A stretch of 64,000 nucleotides of DNA from Hydrogenobacter sp. T-2 (GTDB lineage Bacteria; Aquificota; Aquificia; Aquificales; Aquificaceae), in assembly GCF_033971325.1 (NCBI RefSeq), contig NZ_CP117180.1, forward strand, positions 502,041 to 566,040, written 5' to 3'. Below are positions 1 to 8,026 of this stretch, piece by piece. Position numbers and translations under genes: made by a program. The notes under the pieces are model-generated. The model was not told where the DNA came from. It saw only the letters and a list, made by a program, of their open reading frames with translations, and made no database searches. Positions within the stretch are counted from its first letter, which is position 1; every line of letters starts with the position of its first letter.

Positions 1-277
1 AACCCTTTCGTATACATAATCATCGTAAAGAAATTTCTCCACTACACTTCTCATCTCTTCCCTATACTTTAATAAAATCTCCCCGTTATCGCCCTTTCTG
101 ACAGCCACAATGTTGTTTTCCAAGCCAGAATGTGCGTAAAAGTTCCTTTTAGCCCTATCATCTCTTAGTAAATCTCCTGTAAGAGTTTCTCTGAAGTTGT
201 TATTAATTAATCTTTGCTCTGTCCAACAATGCAAATTTTAAACTCCCATCAAAATTCCACTTCCTGTTTATACTATA
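1..277 (-). pseudogene. Remnant of a HEPN-domain (Csx1-like) CRISPR accessory ribonuclease, cut by the left edge and by an IS
   Basis: Read on the minus strand from about 272 to 1, the translation contains KWNFDGSLKFALLDRAKIN, then after a frame change NNFRETLTGDLL and RNFYAHSGLENN. The R-x4-H (RNFYAH) is the HEPN ribonuclease motif and the surrounding words resemble the C-terminal part of Csx1/Csm6-type proteins of type III CRISPR systems. The two frames join exactly if 4 bases of the ATTAATTA run at 202-209 are removed, so the gene carries a +4 frameshift. Its upstream side stops at the terminal inverted repeat of the IS (278). The C-terminus continues beyond the window. Family assignment rests on the motif and my recognition of the C-terminal pattern; other HEPN proteins are possible. 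Confidence 0.5.
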
Positions 278-318
278 TTAACCCGAGTTGCAAGTTATAA
301 AGAGATGTGGTAAAAAAG

Positions 319-345
319 CTCCCTATGGAGCATCCCCATAGGGAG
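319..345 (+). promoter_or_regulatory. Hairpin sequestering the transposase ribosome-binding site
   Basis: CTCCCTATGG (319-328) pairs perfectly with CCATAGGGAG (336-345) across a 7-nt loop. The 3' arm overlaps the Shine-Dalgarno sequence GGGAGG (341-346) of the transposase, whose ATG is at 354. In several IS families, transcripts entering from outside fold such a hairpin and block transposase translation; that role is inferred here from position. Confidence 0.6.
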
Positions 346-353
346 GTGCAAAA

Positions 354-1244
354 ATGACAGAAGATAGAATAATAACATACTTTGTAATTATAGACGACTT
401 GCTCAAGGAACTTAGACTTCGTGAAGAACCACAAACGGTAATATCTAACTCGGAGGTGTTAACAATGGCAGTTATAGCCCACATAGATTTTTGTGCAAAC
501 TACTCAAAGGCTCTTGATTGGCTTAAAAGTTTCTGTAGTCATCTCTTCCCTAAAGTCCCTGATAAATCTACCTTCTCAAGAAGACTTGAAAAACTGCTAT
601 CTTATATGCAAACCATCATATTAAAACTCGCATCTCTACCACAGGTGGATGAAAGATATTACCTAATTGATAGCATGCCAGTGAAAGTGTGTGAGAATGC
701 ACGCATATGGACATGCAAAACATTAAAAGGTGAGCTATACAGAGGATATACACCAGGCAAGAGAGAATACTTTTACGGGCTTAAGCTAAACGCACTTATG
801 GACTCTAAGGGTTTAATTAGAGAGGTTCATCTACTTGAGGGGAGTAGGCATGATATTGATGGTTTGGCAAACATGAGCTTTTACAGTGTAGAAAGTAAGG
901 AAATCATATGTGATAAGGCATACAAGAATTATCTGATGGAGGATATCTTGAAGGAAGAGGGCATAGTGCTTAACCCATTAAGGAGTACAAAGGAAAGCAG
1001 ATATGAGGGTGGGTGGATTGAGTATGCAAAGAGGTTATACAGGAGGCTTGCGGAGAGTGTGTTTAGTGTCCTTAAAAGGTTTATCGGTATGAGACCTTAT
1101 TCTGTTAGCCTGAATGGGCTTCTTGTGAAAATCTATACCGCTGTGGTTTCCTATAATCTGTATAGAATGTGGAAAATGAACCACCCGAGAGCAAAAAACT
1201 CTCAGGAGGTGCAAAATATAATCTGTATAGAATGTGGAAAATGA
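354..1244 (+). CDS. IS982 family transposase (DDE), C-terminus altered by repeat insertions
   Basis: A 296-residue DDE transposase. The acidic triad is probably D in LIDSMPVKVC (about residue 104), D in IICDKAYKNY (about 185) and E in RLAESVFSVLKR (about 230). The N-terminal half has the IS982-like helical region. The SD is GGGAGGTG with ATG at 354. The present C-terminus after YNLYRMWKMN is odd: it reads through a 36-nt unique spacer and ends in a second copy of the repeat. If the three spacer-repeat units are removed, the frame continues ATG AAC CTA ATA TAA and stops two codons after KMN, at the edge of the inverted repeat. I take that as the ancestral end. The catalytic core looks intact, so it may still be active. 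Confidence 0.85.
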   Translation: MTEDRIITYFVIIDDLLKELRLREEPQTVISNSEVLTMAVIAHIDFCANYSKALDWLKSFCSHLFPKVPDKSTFSRRLEKLLSYMQTIILKLASLPQVDERYYLIDSMPVKVCENARIWTCKTLKGELYRGYTPGKREYFYGLKLNALMDSKGLIREVHLLEGSRHDIDGLANMSFYSVESKEIICDKAYKNYLMEDILKEEGIVLNPLRSTKESRYEGGWIEYAKRLYRRLAESVFSVLKRFIGMRPYSVSLNGLLVKIYTAVVSYNLYRMWKMNHPRAKNSQEVQNIICIECGK

Positions 1245-1377
1245 ACCCACTTCAAAGTATCCCTTCCTGCCTGCCCTTCCTGATAATCTGTATAGAATGT
1301 GGAAAATGAACTGGTAAAGAATACAATAAGCAAGTTTTTTACTAACATATAATCTGTATAGAATGTGGAAAATGAAC
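1153..1377. CRISPR. CRISPR-like mini-array (4 repeats, 3 spacers) inside the IS, possible neo-CRISPR
   Basis: Four identical 29-nt copies start at 1153, 1218, 1283 and 1349; each begins ATAATCTGTATAG and ends GGAAAATGAAC. The three sequences between them are unique and 36, 36 and 37 nt long. The first copy is transposase coding sequence (encoding YNLYRMWKMN). Repeat length (29) and spacer length (36-37) equal those of the genuine type I-B array at 28859-29945 (29 and 36-38), although the repeat sequence differs; read on the minus strand both repeats start with GTT. This fits Cas1-Cas2 integrating spacers into a chance site and copying 29 bp each time. Alternatives are a relic of a second CRISPR type or repeats acting as transposase sites. 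Confidence 0.7.
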
Positions 1378-1403
1378 CTAATATAACTTGCAACTTGCGT
1401 TAA

Positions 1404-1545
1404 GATATATCAAGCCTTTTGTCAAGGGTGCACCACTCTCAAATAGGGGTAATTTTTCTCCAACCTCCGATAATGCAAAATTCAGTGTGCCATTGTCAAG
1501 TTTAAATCTTTGAGAGACAAGGCTTTAAAGTACTCATCATTAAAA
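1404..1545 (-). pseudogene. Decayed coding fragment right of the IS, possibly related to the HEPN gene remnant
   Basis: On the minus strand the translation SQRFKLDNGTLNFALSEVG... runs to YLNASCKLY and stops inside the IS end. A second frame upstream gives FNDEYFKALSLKDLN before a frame break. The words KLDNGTLNFAL are reminiscent of FDGSLKFAL in the remnant left of the IS, so this may be a duplicate or the upstream part of the same family. The two pieces do not join in frame if the IS is removed. Composition looks coding but no intact gene remains. Confidence 0.35.
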
Positions 1546-1559
1546 CATCAGAGCATCAA

Positions 1560-1878
1560 AGCATCTTGATGCCAAAACATCAAAGCATAAAGGCATTAAA
1601 AATAACTCAAGCAGACTATCATATCTCCACCCTACGACCTTTGGGAGAGCCTACGGATAGAAAGCATAAAGAAAAACACCTCAATGGGTGAGCTGATAGC
1701 AAAGAAGCTAATAGAGCTAGAAAACCTCAGAGAAAAGACTACCATAATGGAAGTTGACGAGGATGGACTTCTCAAGCCTCTTAAGTGAATACTACCCCCT
1801 TGCTTTCAAACAGCAAAAGCCCTATTCACCTGCCAAGATGTCAAGGGGCTATAGACCCCTAAGTTAGCCTCAAAAATA
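1560..1878 (+). other. Gene-poor stretch with direct repeats and a short ORF remnant
   Basis: The stretch holds several copies of the word CATCAAAGCAT / GAGCATC around 1545-1590 and two plus-strand reading frames that look like one frameshifted small gene: MPKHQSIKALKITQADY in one frame and PPYDLWESLRIESIK followed by MGELIAKKLIELENLRE in another, ending in TGA at 1786-1788. Size and character would fit a small antitoxin-like protein, but I do not recognise it. AGGGG/CCCCT around 1842-1858 can form a weak hairpin near the end of the nuo operon. Confidence 0.3.
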
Positions 1879-2511
1879 TTATAACAGCTGTCTTAGGTAT
1901 GGGTTGAACTTTCTTTCCTGTCCTATGGTAGTCTCCTCGTAGTGTCCGCATATTACCAATACATCGTCCTCAAGCTCTGAAAAGATTCTCCTTAGGGAGT
2001 TTCTTAGTGCATTGAGGTCTCCGCCGGGTAAGTCCCACCTGCCTACTCCACCTCTAAAGAGTAGGTCTCCTGCTATAAGGGTTTTGCTCTTTTCTTCATA
2101 AAGACAGCAAAGACCGGGGGTGTGTCCGGGTGTGTGGATTATGCGAAGGGTGGTGTCTCCCAGTTTTATTTCCATTTGGTCTTTTAGCTCTATGTCTGGC
2201 TCTGGGCAGGGTAGGTTTGCTCCTATTTGTCTTTCAAAGCCATGCCATATGGGGTCGTTTATAAGGAAGGTGTCCGCTGGGTGCATATAGAAGGGAACGT
2301 TAAACCTTTCCTTTAGGGTCTTTACTTGACCCACGTGGTCTATGTGTCCGTGTGTGGCTACTATGCCTACAAGCTCGTAGCTCTCTAACTCTCTTATTAT
2401 CTTTTGGGCGTCCGCTCCCGGGTCTACTACGAGGGCTTTTCCGTTCTCCTCGTCCACTATCAAGGAGCAGTTAACAGAGAGCAGTCCTACGGGTAAGACC
2501 TTTAGGAGCAT
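1879..2511 (-). CDS. Metallo-beta-lactamase-fold hydrolase, glyoxalase II-like
   Basis: A 210-residue single-domain protein of the glyoxalase II/YcbL type. Metal-binding motif THGHIDHVG near residue 54, second histidine in HTPGHTPG, bridging Asp in AGDLLF and final His in CGHYE, the complete set for a binuclear metal centre. It lacks the C-terminal domain of full-length hydroxyacylglutathione hydrolases, so its substrate may be another thioester or lactone. Its ATG overlaps the nuoN stop by one base (TGATG), so it is the last gene of the nuo operon and translationally coupled. No functional link to complex I is evident. Confidence 0.85.
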   Translation of the reverse strand: MLLKVLPVGLLSVNCSLIVDEENGKALVVDPGADAQKIIRELESYELVGIVATHGHIDHVGQVKTLKERFNVPFYMHPADTFLINDPIWHGFERQIGANLPCPEPDIELKDQMEIKLGDTTLRIIHTPGHTPGLCCLYEEKSKTLIAGDLLFRGGVGRWDLPGGDLNALRNSLRRIFSELEDDVLVICGHYEETTIGQERKFNPYLRQLL

Positions 2512-3893
2512 CAGAGTTTTATAAGGTCATAAAGTAGGTTGGGGAATATGCCAAGAAGCACCATAAGAAGGGAACAAAGGAGCAGTGTTAGGGCTTCGCC
2601 TCCCGAGACCTTTGCGGGTGGAAACCTTTTTTCTCCCTCTTGTAGGAATAGGGATACTACCACTCTTAGATAATAGCCTGCGGATAGGATGCTGGCAAGG
2701 ACGAGGGCTATAGCCAAAGGTAGGAGCATGTTATTAACCAATCCCATAAAGAGGGTTAGTTTGCCTACAAAGAGTGCCATGGGTGGTATGCCTATGAAGG
2801 CAAAGAGGAAGAGGGCAAAGAGGGATGCGAGGATTGGATGGTCCTTGTATAGTCCTCTGTAGTCAAGGATGTGGTGGGAAAAGCCAGACCTTTTCTCAAG
2901 CACTGACATTATGGTGAAAGTTCCAAGACTTGCAAAGGCATACAGAGAGACATAGAAAAGAAGGGCTTTTTGAAGCTGTGGGTCTGCAAGGCTTAGACCA
3001 AGTAAGAAGTAGCCTGCGTGGGCTATGGTGGAGTATGCCATAAGCCTTTTCACAGACCTTTGGGTGTATGCCACAAAGTTGGCATAAAACATGGAAAGAA
3101 TAGAAAGGATAGCTACCAGTATTAGCCACTGCTTGAGGTGGTAAAAGTAGCCAAGAAGCTCAACCAATAGGAAGTATAGGGCTACCTTTGGGACAGAGGA
3201 GAGGTATCCTGTTATGGGTGTGGGAGCACCCTCATAGGCATCCGGTGTCCAAAAGTGATAGGGAACTGCAGAAGCCTTTAGGGCAAGGGCGGAGAGCAGA
3301 AGGAACATGGAAAGCAAAAAGAGACTGTTTTCATCCCTGTATTCTTTTAGAAAGAAACTTCCCGTGCTGGCATAGTAAAAGACAGAGCCGAGAGCAAGCA
3401 TAGAAGTCCCAACAGAGCCTATCATAAGATACTTGTAGCTTGCTTCTTTGGAAAGATAATCATCCCTCAAGAGAGAGACCATAACATACATGCCTATGCT
3501 GGCAAGTTCAAGGGACACAAAGACAAGGACAAGGTTTACCGAGGATATTAAAATTGAAAGCCCAAGTGTAGAAAGGAGGGGAAGATAAGAAAGCTCTGTG
3601 TATACAGAGCCTTTTTTCTCATAGTAGTCATGCATGGAAAATATGGCAAGGCTTGTGAGTATATACAAAATGGCTTTTCCCAGCAGGTTGAGGGCGTTTA
3701 CCTCAAAAAGGTCAAAAAGGGTTCTTGCGGGATACTGCACAAAGAGAAGGCTTATAAGGGAAGCGATAGGCACGAGGGCGGAGATAACACTCAAAAGCCT
3801 GTAGTGCTTTTTGTCAGAAAAGAGGTCAAGGACAAAGACCAAAAGTATACCGAGGGCAAGCACCAGTTCGGGAATTACTGCGTTCCAGTTCAC
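2511..3893 (-). CDS. nuoN: NADH-quinone oxidoreductase subunit N (copy 1)
   Basis: A 460-residue antiporter-like membrane subunit of complex I with about 13-14 hydrophobic helices. The motif region PYHFWTPDAYEGAPTPITGY and the following SVPKVA lysine region are typical of NuoN. It is the distal gene of the nuoI-N set, 3 bp after nuoM. It is shorter and clearly diverged from the second NuoN in this window (13894-15345), unlike the two NuoL proteins, which are nearly identical. Confidence 0.95.
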   Translation of the reverse strand: MNWNAVIPELVLALGILLVFVLDLFSDKKHYRLLSVISALVPIASLISLLFVQYPARTLFDLFEVNALNLLGKAILYILTSLAIFSMHDYYEKKGSVYTELSYLPLLSTLGLSILISSVNLVLVFVSLELASIGMYVMVSLLRDDYLSKEASYKYLMIGSVGTSMLALGSVFYYASTGSFFLKEYRDENSLFLLSMFLLLSALALKASAVPYHFWTPDAYEGAPTPITGYLSSVPKVALYFLLVELLGYFYHLKQWLILVAILSILSMFYANFVAYTQRSVKRLMAYSTIAHAGYFLLGLSLADPQLQKALLFYVSLYAFASLGTFTIMSVLEKRSGFSHHILDYRGLYKDHPILASLFALFLFAFIGIPPMALFVGKLTLFMGLVNNMLLPLAIALVLASILSAGYYLRVVVSLFLQEGEKRFPPAKVSGGEALTLLLCSLLMVLLGIFPNLLYDLIKL

Positions 3894-3896
3894 CTC

Positions 3897-5372
3897 TTAA
3901 CCTCCAAGCACGTATCGGGAAGTATGCTCTATTATCTTTACAAAGGGATAGGGATAAAGACCCATGATAAAGGCGGAGGCGATTATGAGTATAAAGGAGA
4001 GCATGTGGTGAAGCTCCAAGTCTTTTAGGTGTTTCCACTTTTCTAACCTGTATTCGGAAAGGGTTTCCTCCTCAAACATGACCCTTTTATACATATAGAG
4101 GAAGTATGCTGCAGAAAGCACAATACCTACGCCTGCTATAAAAGCCCATACGGGGAAGTTTTTGTATGTGCCAAGAAAGACCAAAAACTCTGCCACAAAG
4201 CCTGCAAGACCGGGGAAGCCTATACCCGCAAGACCAGATATCATAAAAAGAACCGCCAGTTTTGGCACATACCTTGCCAGACCCCCAAGGTCATCCATAT
4301 GATAGGAGTGGACTCTGTCGTATATAAAGCCTGCGGACATAAACAGTGCGGCAGAGGAAAGACCGTGAGCTATCATCATGTATATAGCTCCGTTTAATGC
4401 GTTAAGGTCCATGGCAAAGGTTCCAAGGGTCACTACACCCATGTGGCTTATGGAAGAGTAGGCTATAAGCCTCTTTATGTGGGTTTGGGCTATTGCCATC
4501 ATGGCGGTGTAGATTATGGCTACAAGGCTCAGGAAGAATATGAGAGGAATAAAGTATTTGCTGGCATCGGGGAAGAGGGGTAATGAGTATCTTACAAAGC
4601 CGTAAGTTCCCATCTTGAGAAGCACGGCGGCGAGCACTATAGAGCCTGCGGTTGGAGCCTCCACGTGGGCATCAGGAAGCCAAGTGTGGACTGGCCACAT
4701 GGGTATCTTTACCGCAAAGCCAAGACCAAAGAGCAGAAAGCCTGCTATTTGCAGAAACATGGGATAAGAGAAAGCCATATGGAAGGTGTAGTCAAAGGAT
4801 ATGGTTCCAGTCATTATATAGCCATAGACCACTATGCTGGCAAGTCCGAGAAGAAGAAACACACTTCCAAAAAAGGTATACACAAAGAACTTGTTCGCTG
4901 CGTAAACTTTTCTGTCGTGCCCCCAAAGACCTATGATGAAATACATGGGTATGAGCATACCCTCCCAGAAAAGGTAGAAGAGGAAAAGGTCAAGGGCGGA
5001 GAAAACTCCAAGACAAGCGGTCTCAAGGGCAAGAAAGAGGGCAAAGTATAGATTTGGTCTGTCTTCTATCTTAAGGGACCACAAAAAGGCGGACACGAAG
5101 ACCAAAGAGGTCATCAATAGCAAGGAAATAGCCATACCATCCACACCCACATGGTAGGAGATGCCTAAGGAGGGTATCCAGTTTAGCTTTGTCACATACT
5201 GAAAGCCTTGAGCAGACCAGTCAAAGTTGAGGAAAAGATAAAGCATTATAAAAAACACCACAGAGGATATGCTTAGAGAGACTACTTTGGAAAACTTTTC
5301 GTTCCTAACTATTCCCACAAGGATAGCAGCGAGCAGTGGCAAGAATATGGCGATGTTTAGAAGGTTTTCCAT
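3897..5372 (-). CDS. nuoM: NADH-quinone oxidoreductase subunit M (copy 1)
   Basis: A 491-residue complex I subunit of the Mrp antiporter family. Key sequences are FWEGMLIPMYFIIG (glutamate in helix 5), PMWPVHTWLPDAHVEAPTAG and LLKMGTYGFVRY with the proton-channel lysine. It is predicted to pump protons in the membrane arm beside NuoL and NuoN. It lies 3 bp from both nuoL and nuoN. The second copy (15347-16846) aligns throughout but is well diverged. Confidence 0.96.
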   Translation of the reverse strand: MENLLNIAIFLPLLAAILVGIVRNEKFSKVVSLSISSVVFFIMLYLFLNFDWSAQGFQYVTKLNWIPSLGISYHVGVDGMAISLLLMTSLVFVSAFLWSLKIEDRPNLYFALFLALETACLGVFSALDLFLFYLFWEGMLIPMYFIIGLWGHDRKVYAANKFFVYTFFGSVFLLLGLASIVVYGYIMTGTISFDYTFHMAFSYPMFLQIAGFLLFGLGFAVKIPMWPVHTWLPDAHVEAPTAGSIVLAAVLLKMGTYGFVRYSLPLFPDASKYFIPLIFFLSLVAIIYTAMMAIAQTHIKRLIAYSSISHMGVVTLGTFAMDLNALNGAIYMMIAHGLSSAALFMSAGFIYDRVHSYHMDDLGGLARYVPKLAVLFMISGLAGIGFPGLAGFVAEFLVFLGTYKNFPVWAFIAGVGIVLSAAYFLYMYKRVMFEEETLSEYRLEKWKHLKDLELHHMLSFILIIASAFIMGLYPYPFVKIIEHTSRYVLGG

Positions 5373-5375
5373 CCT

Positions 5376-7202
5376 TTACCTCCACAAAATTGTTATGAAA
5401 AGCAAAGCCAAAAAGCCAAAAGCCATAAACAAGGCATAAAGGTTTAACTTGCCTGCTTGAAGCATTCTAAGGACACTTCCTGCACCCCTCATTGCTGGAT
5501 AGGTGGCATTTACAAGCCCGTCTATGAGCTGTCTTTCTGCGGTCATGTAAAGTATTTTAGAGTAGAAGAGGTAGCCACCTGCCAAGACTTTATGGTAAAG
5601 CCTTTCAGTAAAGAACTGCTCTTTGAAGGTAGTATGCAAAGGCTTGAGAGCCTCATATGCCTTCTGTGGGTCTATCAAACCCTTCACATACACAAGATAG
5701 GCTACACCTATACCCGCTAAACCCACAAACACAGACAGTATGGCTATCTCTATGTGCAGTTCCTTCTTTACTCCCAATACACTACCATACCACCCCTCAA
5801 AAAATCCTGCGGACACCGCCATTACTCCCAACACTACCATCGGTATCGTCATCACTCCCGGGCTTTCATGTGGTTCCTCTTTATGCTCGTGCCTGAAATG
5901 CTCCTTGCCATGAAACATGACAAAGCCTTCCCTGAATATGTAATAGGCTGTCAAAAAGCTCACTACAGACACAAGCACTCCCCAGAAAAAGCTCACCTCA
6001 TAGGCAGTTGCCACTATGAGGTCCTTGCTCCAAAAACCTGATAGTGGAAATATTCCCGCCAATGCCAATGCTCCCACAAGAAAACTGCCATAGGTTATGG
6101 GCATGTATCTTTTCAAGTTTCCTGTCTCGTATATGTCATGCACATGGTGGTGAAAGGCATGGATTATTGAACCTGCAGAGAGGAAAAGTAGGGCTTTGAA
6201 AAAGGCATGAGTGGTAAGGTGAAACATGGCGGACATCTTGTCTCCAAGACCCAAAGCCAAAAACATAAGTCCAAGCTGGCTCATGGTGGAAAAGGCGATT
6301 ATCTTTTTGATGTCTGTGTTAGAGGTTGCAGCGAGGGCTGCAAAGAGGGCAGTTATACCTCCCACAAGGGCAACAACCTTTAAACTCTGTGGTGCGTTTT
6401 CAAACATGGGATAGAGCCTTGCAACCATATAAACACCTGCTGCCACCATGGTAGCAGCGTGCAAAAGGGCAGAAACAGGAGTAGGACCAGCCATAGCATT
6501 AGGAAGCCATGTGTGAAGAGGAAGTTGACCAGACTTTCCTACCGCACCACCAAATAGCAACAAACACGCAAGACCAAGAAGTGCCTTGTCCACCTCAGAG
6601 ACCTTGCCAAAAATGTCAAGAATAGACAAAGAACCAAAAAGGTAAAAGGTAGCAATAATGCCAAAGAGGAAAAACCAGTCTCCGATACGGTTTAGAGTAA
6701 AAGCCTCAAAGGAGGCATTAGCGGACTTTTTCTGAGTGTGGAAGTATCCAATAAGCAGATAAGAGGCAAGACCAACGCCTTCCCAGCCAAAGAAGATACC
6801 AAGCAAGTTATCGGAAAGCACGATAAGAAGCATGGCAAAGAGGAAGAGGGAAAGGTATGCATAGAACTTAAAAGTCCACTGACCAAAGAGGTTAGACATG
6901 TAGCCTACAGAGTATATGAAGATGAGAGTAGCCACGAAGGTAACCACAGAGGCGGTGATAGAAGAGAGTGCGTCAAAGTAAAGACCCAGGGATAGTGTGT
7001 AGTCTCCCAGAGGCAGGAATTCGTAGAGTTTAAGGCTAAAGGGTTGAGAGAGAGCCTTTGAGGTAGCCCATAGGGAGAAGATAAAGGAGAAGAGGGAGCC
7101 AAGTATGGCTATAATTGCGGAAGCCATGTCTCCTATTCTTGAGCCAAAGAGACCTATTATCAAAAAGGCTATTAGAGGTGAGATAAGAACCAGTATCTCC
7201 AT
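5376..7202 (-). CDS. nuoL: NADH-quinone oxidoreductase subunit L (copy 1)
   Basis: A 608-residue antiporter-like subunit at the tip of the complex I membrane arm. It shows FFGWEGVGLASYLLIG, GKSGQLPLHTWLPNAM and KALLFLSAGSIIHA, and a C-terminal amphipathic segment with a final membrane helix. Residues 4 to about 536 are nearly identical to the second NuoL (16851-18764); after FFTERLYH the two proteins are unrelated at sequence level. The DNA identity is ungapped from about 5592 to 7187, pointing to recent gene conversion or duplication restricted to this gene. Confidence 0.96.
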   Translation of the reverse strand: MEILVLISPLIAFLIIGLFGSRIGDMASAIIAILGSLFSFIFSLWATSKALSQPFSLKLYEFLPLGDYTLSLGLYFDALSSITASVVTFVATLIFIYSVGYMSNLFGQWTFKFYAYLSLFLFAMLLIVLSDNLLGIFFGWEGVGLASYLLIGYFHTQKKSANASFEAFTLNRIGDWFFLFGIIATFYLFGSLSILDIFGKVSEVDKALLGLACLLLFGGAVGKSGQLPLHTWLPNAMAGPTPVSALLHAATMVAAGVYMVARLYPMFENAPQSLKVVALVGGITALFAALAATSNTDIKKIIAFSTMSQLGLMFLALGLGDKMSAMFHLTTHAFFKALLFLSAGSIIHAFHHHVHDIYETGNLKRYMPITYGSFLVGALALAGIFPLSGFWSKDLIVATAYEVSFFWGVLVSVVSFLTAYYIFREGFVMFHGKEHFRHEHKEEPHESPGVMTIPMVVLGVMAVSAGFFEGWYGSVLGVKKELHIEIAILSVFVGLAGIGVAYLVYVKGLIDPQKAYEALKPLHTTFKEQFFTERLYHKVLAGGYLFYSKILYMTAERQLIDGLVNATYPAMRGAGSVLRMLQAGKLNLYALFMAFGFLALLFITILWR

Positions 7203-7203
7203 C

Positions 7204-7512
7204 TTACCCTCTCATGTCTGTTATTTCATCGGTAGAGTCTACCTTTCTAAGCCTAAATATGGCTATTATTATACCAAGACCCACTGCAGCCTCTGCAGCA
7301 GCAAGGGCTATTATAAAAAGGGCAAAGACCTGACCGTCCACAAGGCTTAGGTGTGCGTCCGCACCCACAAAGAGCACGTTGACCGCATTTAGGGCAAGCT
7401 CCATGCTCATAAGAACGGTTACCATGTTTCTACGCACTATCATACCAAAGACGCCAAGCCCAAAGAGAATTACGCTAAGGGTCAAGTATGCCTCAAGGGG
7501 TATGGTTGTCAT
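7204..7512 (-). CDS. nuoK: NADH-quinone oxidoreductase subunit K (copy 1)
   Basis: A 102-residue protein with three hydrophobic helices, the usual NuoK size. Conserved acidic residue in MSMELALNAVN and in the AAAEAAVGLGI helix, both part of the membrane proton path. The start overlaps the end of nuoJ by 20 bp. The second copy is at 18766-19068. Confidence 0.95.
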   Translation of the reverse strand: MTTIPLEAYLTLSVILFGLGVFGMIVRRNMVTVLMSMELALNAVNVLFVGADAHLSLVDGQVFALFIIALAAAEAAVGLGIIIAIFRLRKVDSTDEITDMRG

Positions 7513-8026
7513 AGGTCTGTGCCTCCTTCCTTCCTATTATTACCGCTCCTATCATTCCAATTAGCAAAACGAGGGAAACAAGCTCAAAGGCAAGGAAATA
7601 CTTGCTAAAGAGTATACCACCTATCACCTCCACATTGCCAAACTTCTGTATAAGCTCTCTAAACTCTCCCTTTGGCGATACGCTAACTCCGATGAGAAAC
7701 ACCAAGAGCATCTCCGCATAGAGTAGGGGTATAAGGGGAAAGGAAAAGAGACCTGCAACCCTGTAGTGGGAGTCCTTTTTGAGGGCTTTCTCCCATGGGA
7801 CTGCGGTAAGCACAAAGACATAGAAGACCGTCACTGCAACCACATAGATAAGAAGCTGGAGAGCACCCACAAGCTCCGCACCTGCCACAAAGAATATACC
7901 CGCTATAGCTACAAGGGTAGACAAAAGGGAGAGTATCACATATATGGGGTTGGACAAAAGCACAACTCCAAGGGCAGAAAGCACCGCAAGAGTGGAAAAG
8001 AGGAGAAAAACCAGCCACTGTATCAC
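7493..8026 (-). CDS. nuoJ: NADH-quinone oxidoreductase subunit J (copy 1)
   Basis: A 177-residue, five-helix membrane protein of the NuoJ family. N-terminal helices are followed by AELVGALQLLIYVVAVTVFY, which matches the conserved third helix with the pi-bulge tyrosine. It overlaps nuoI by 4 bp and nuoK by 20 bp, consistent with coupled translation. Confidence 0.94.
   Translation of the reverse strand: MIQWLVFLLFSTLAVLSALGVVLLSNPIYVILSLLSTLVAIAGIFFVAGAELVGALQLLIYVVAVTVFYVFVLTAVPWEKALKKDSHYRVAGLFSFPLIPLLYAEMLLVFLIGVSVSPKGEFRELIQKFGNVEVIGGILFSKYFLAFELVSLVLLIGMIGAVIIGRKEAQTYDNHTP

Larger units (their letters stand above)
278..1403 (+). mobile_element. IS982-type insertion sequence with 22-bp terminal inverted repeats
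   Basis: The ends match as inverted repeats: TTAACCCGAGTTGCAAGTTA.. at 278-299 and its complement at 1382-1403, 20 of 22 positions identical (mismatches at the 6th and 8th bases). One transposase gene fills most of the element. Each inverted repeat begins with TTAA, so a TTAA target duplication cannot be told from the repeat end. The element sits between decayed coding sequence on both sides. Its right part is lengthened by about 195 bp of a CRISPR-like array (1153-1377); without this the element would be about 930 bp. Confidence 0.8.

Noticed and set aside
272-283. A clear target-site duplication for the IS
   Set aside because: TTAA occurs at both ends but belongs to the inverted repeat and is its own complement, so it proves nothing.
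1035-1250. 71-aa minus-strand frame opposite the transposase gene
   Set aside because: Antisense shadow of the transposase coding sequence.
1202-1393. 63-aa minus-strand frame with repeated GSFSTFYTDY
   Set aside because: It is created by the four repeats of the IS array; no start signal.
1842-1858. AGGGG/CCCCT hairpin as terminator of the nuo operon
   Set aside because: Short stem and no T-run on the relevant strand.
5657-5896. Plus-strand frames that occur in both nuoL copies (also 17216-17455, 6226-6414 and 17785-17973)
   Set aside because: They look conserved only because the nuoL DNA itself is duplicated.
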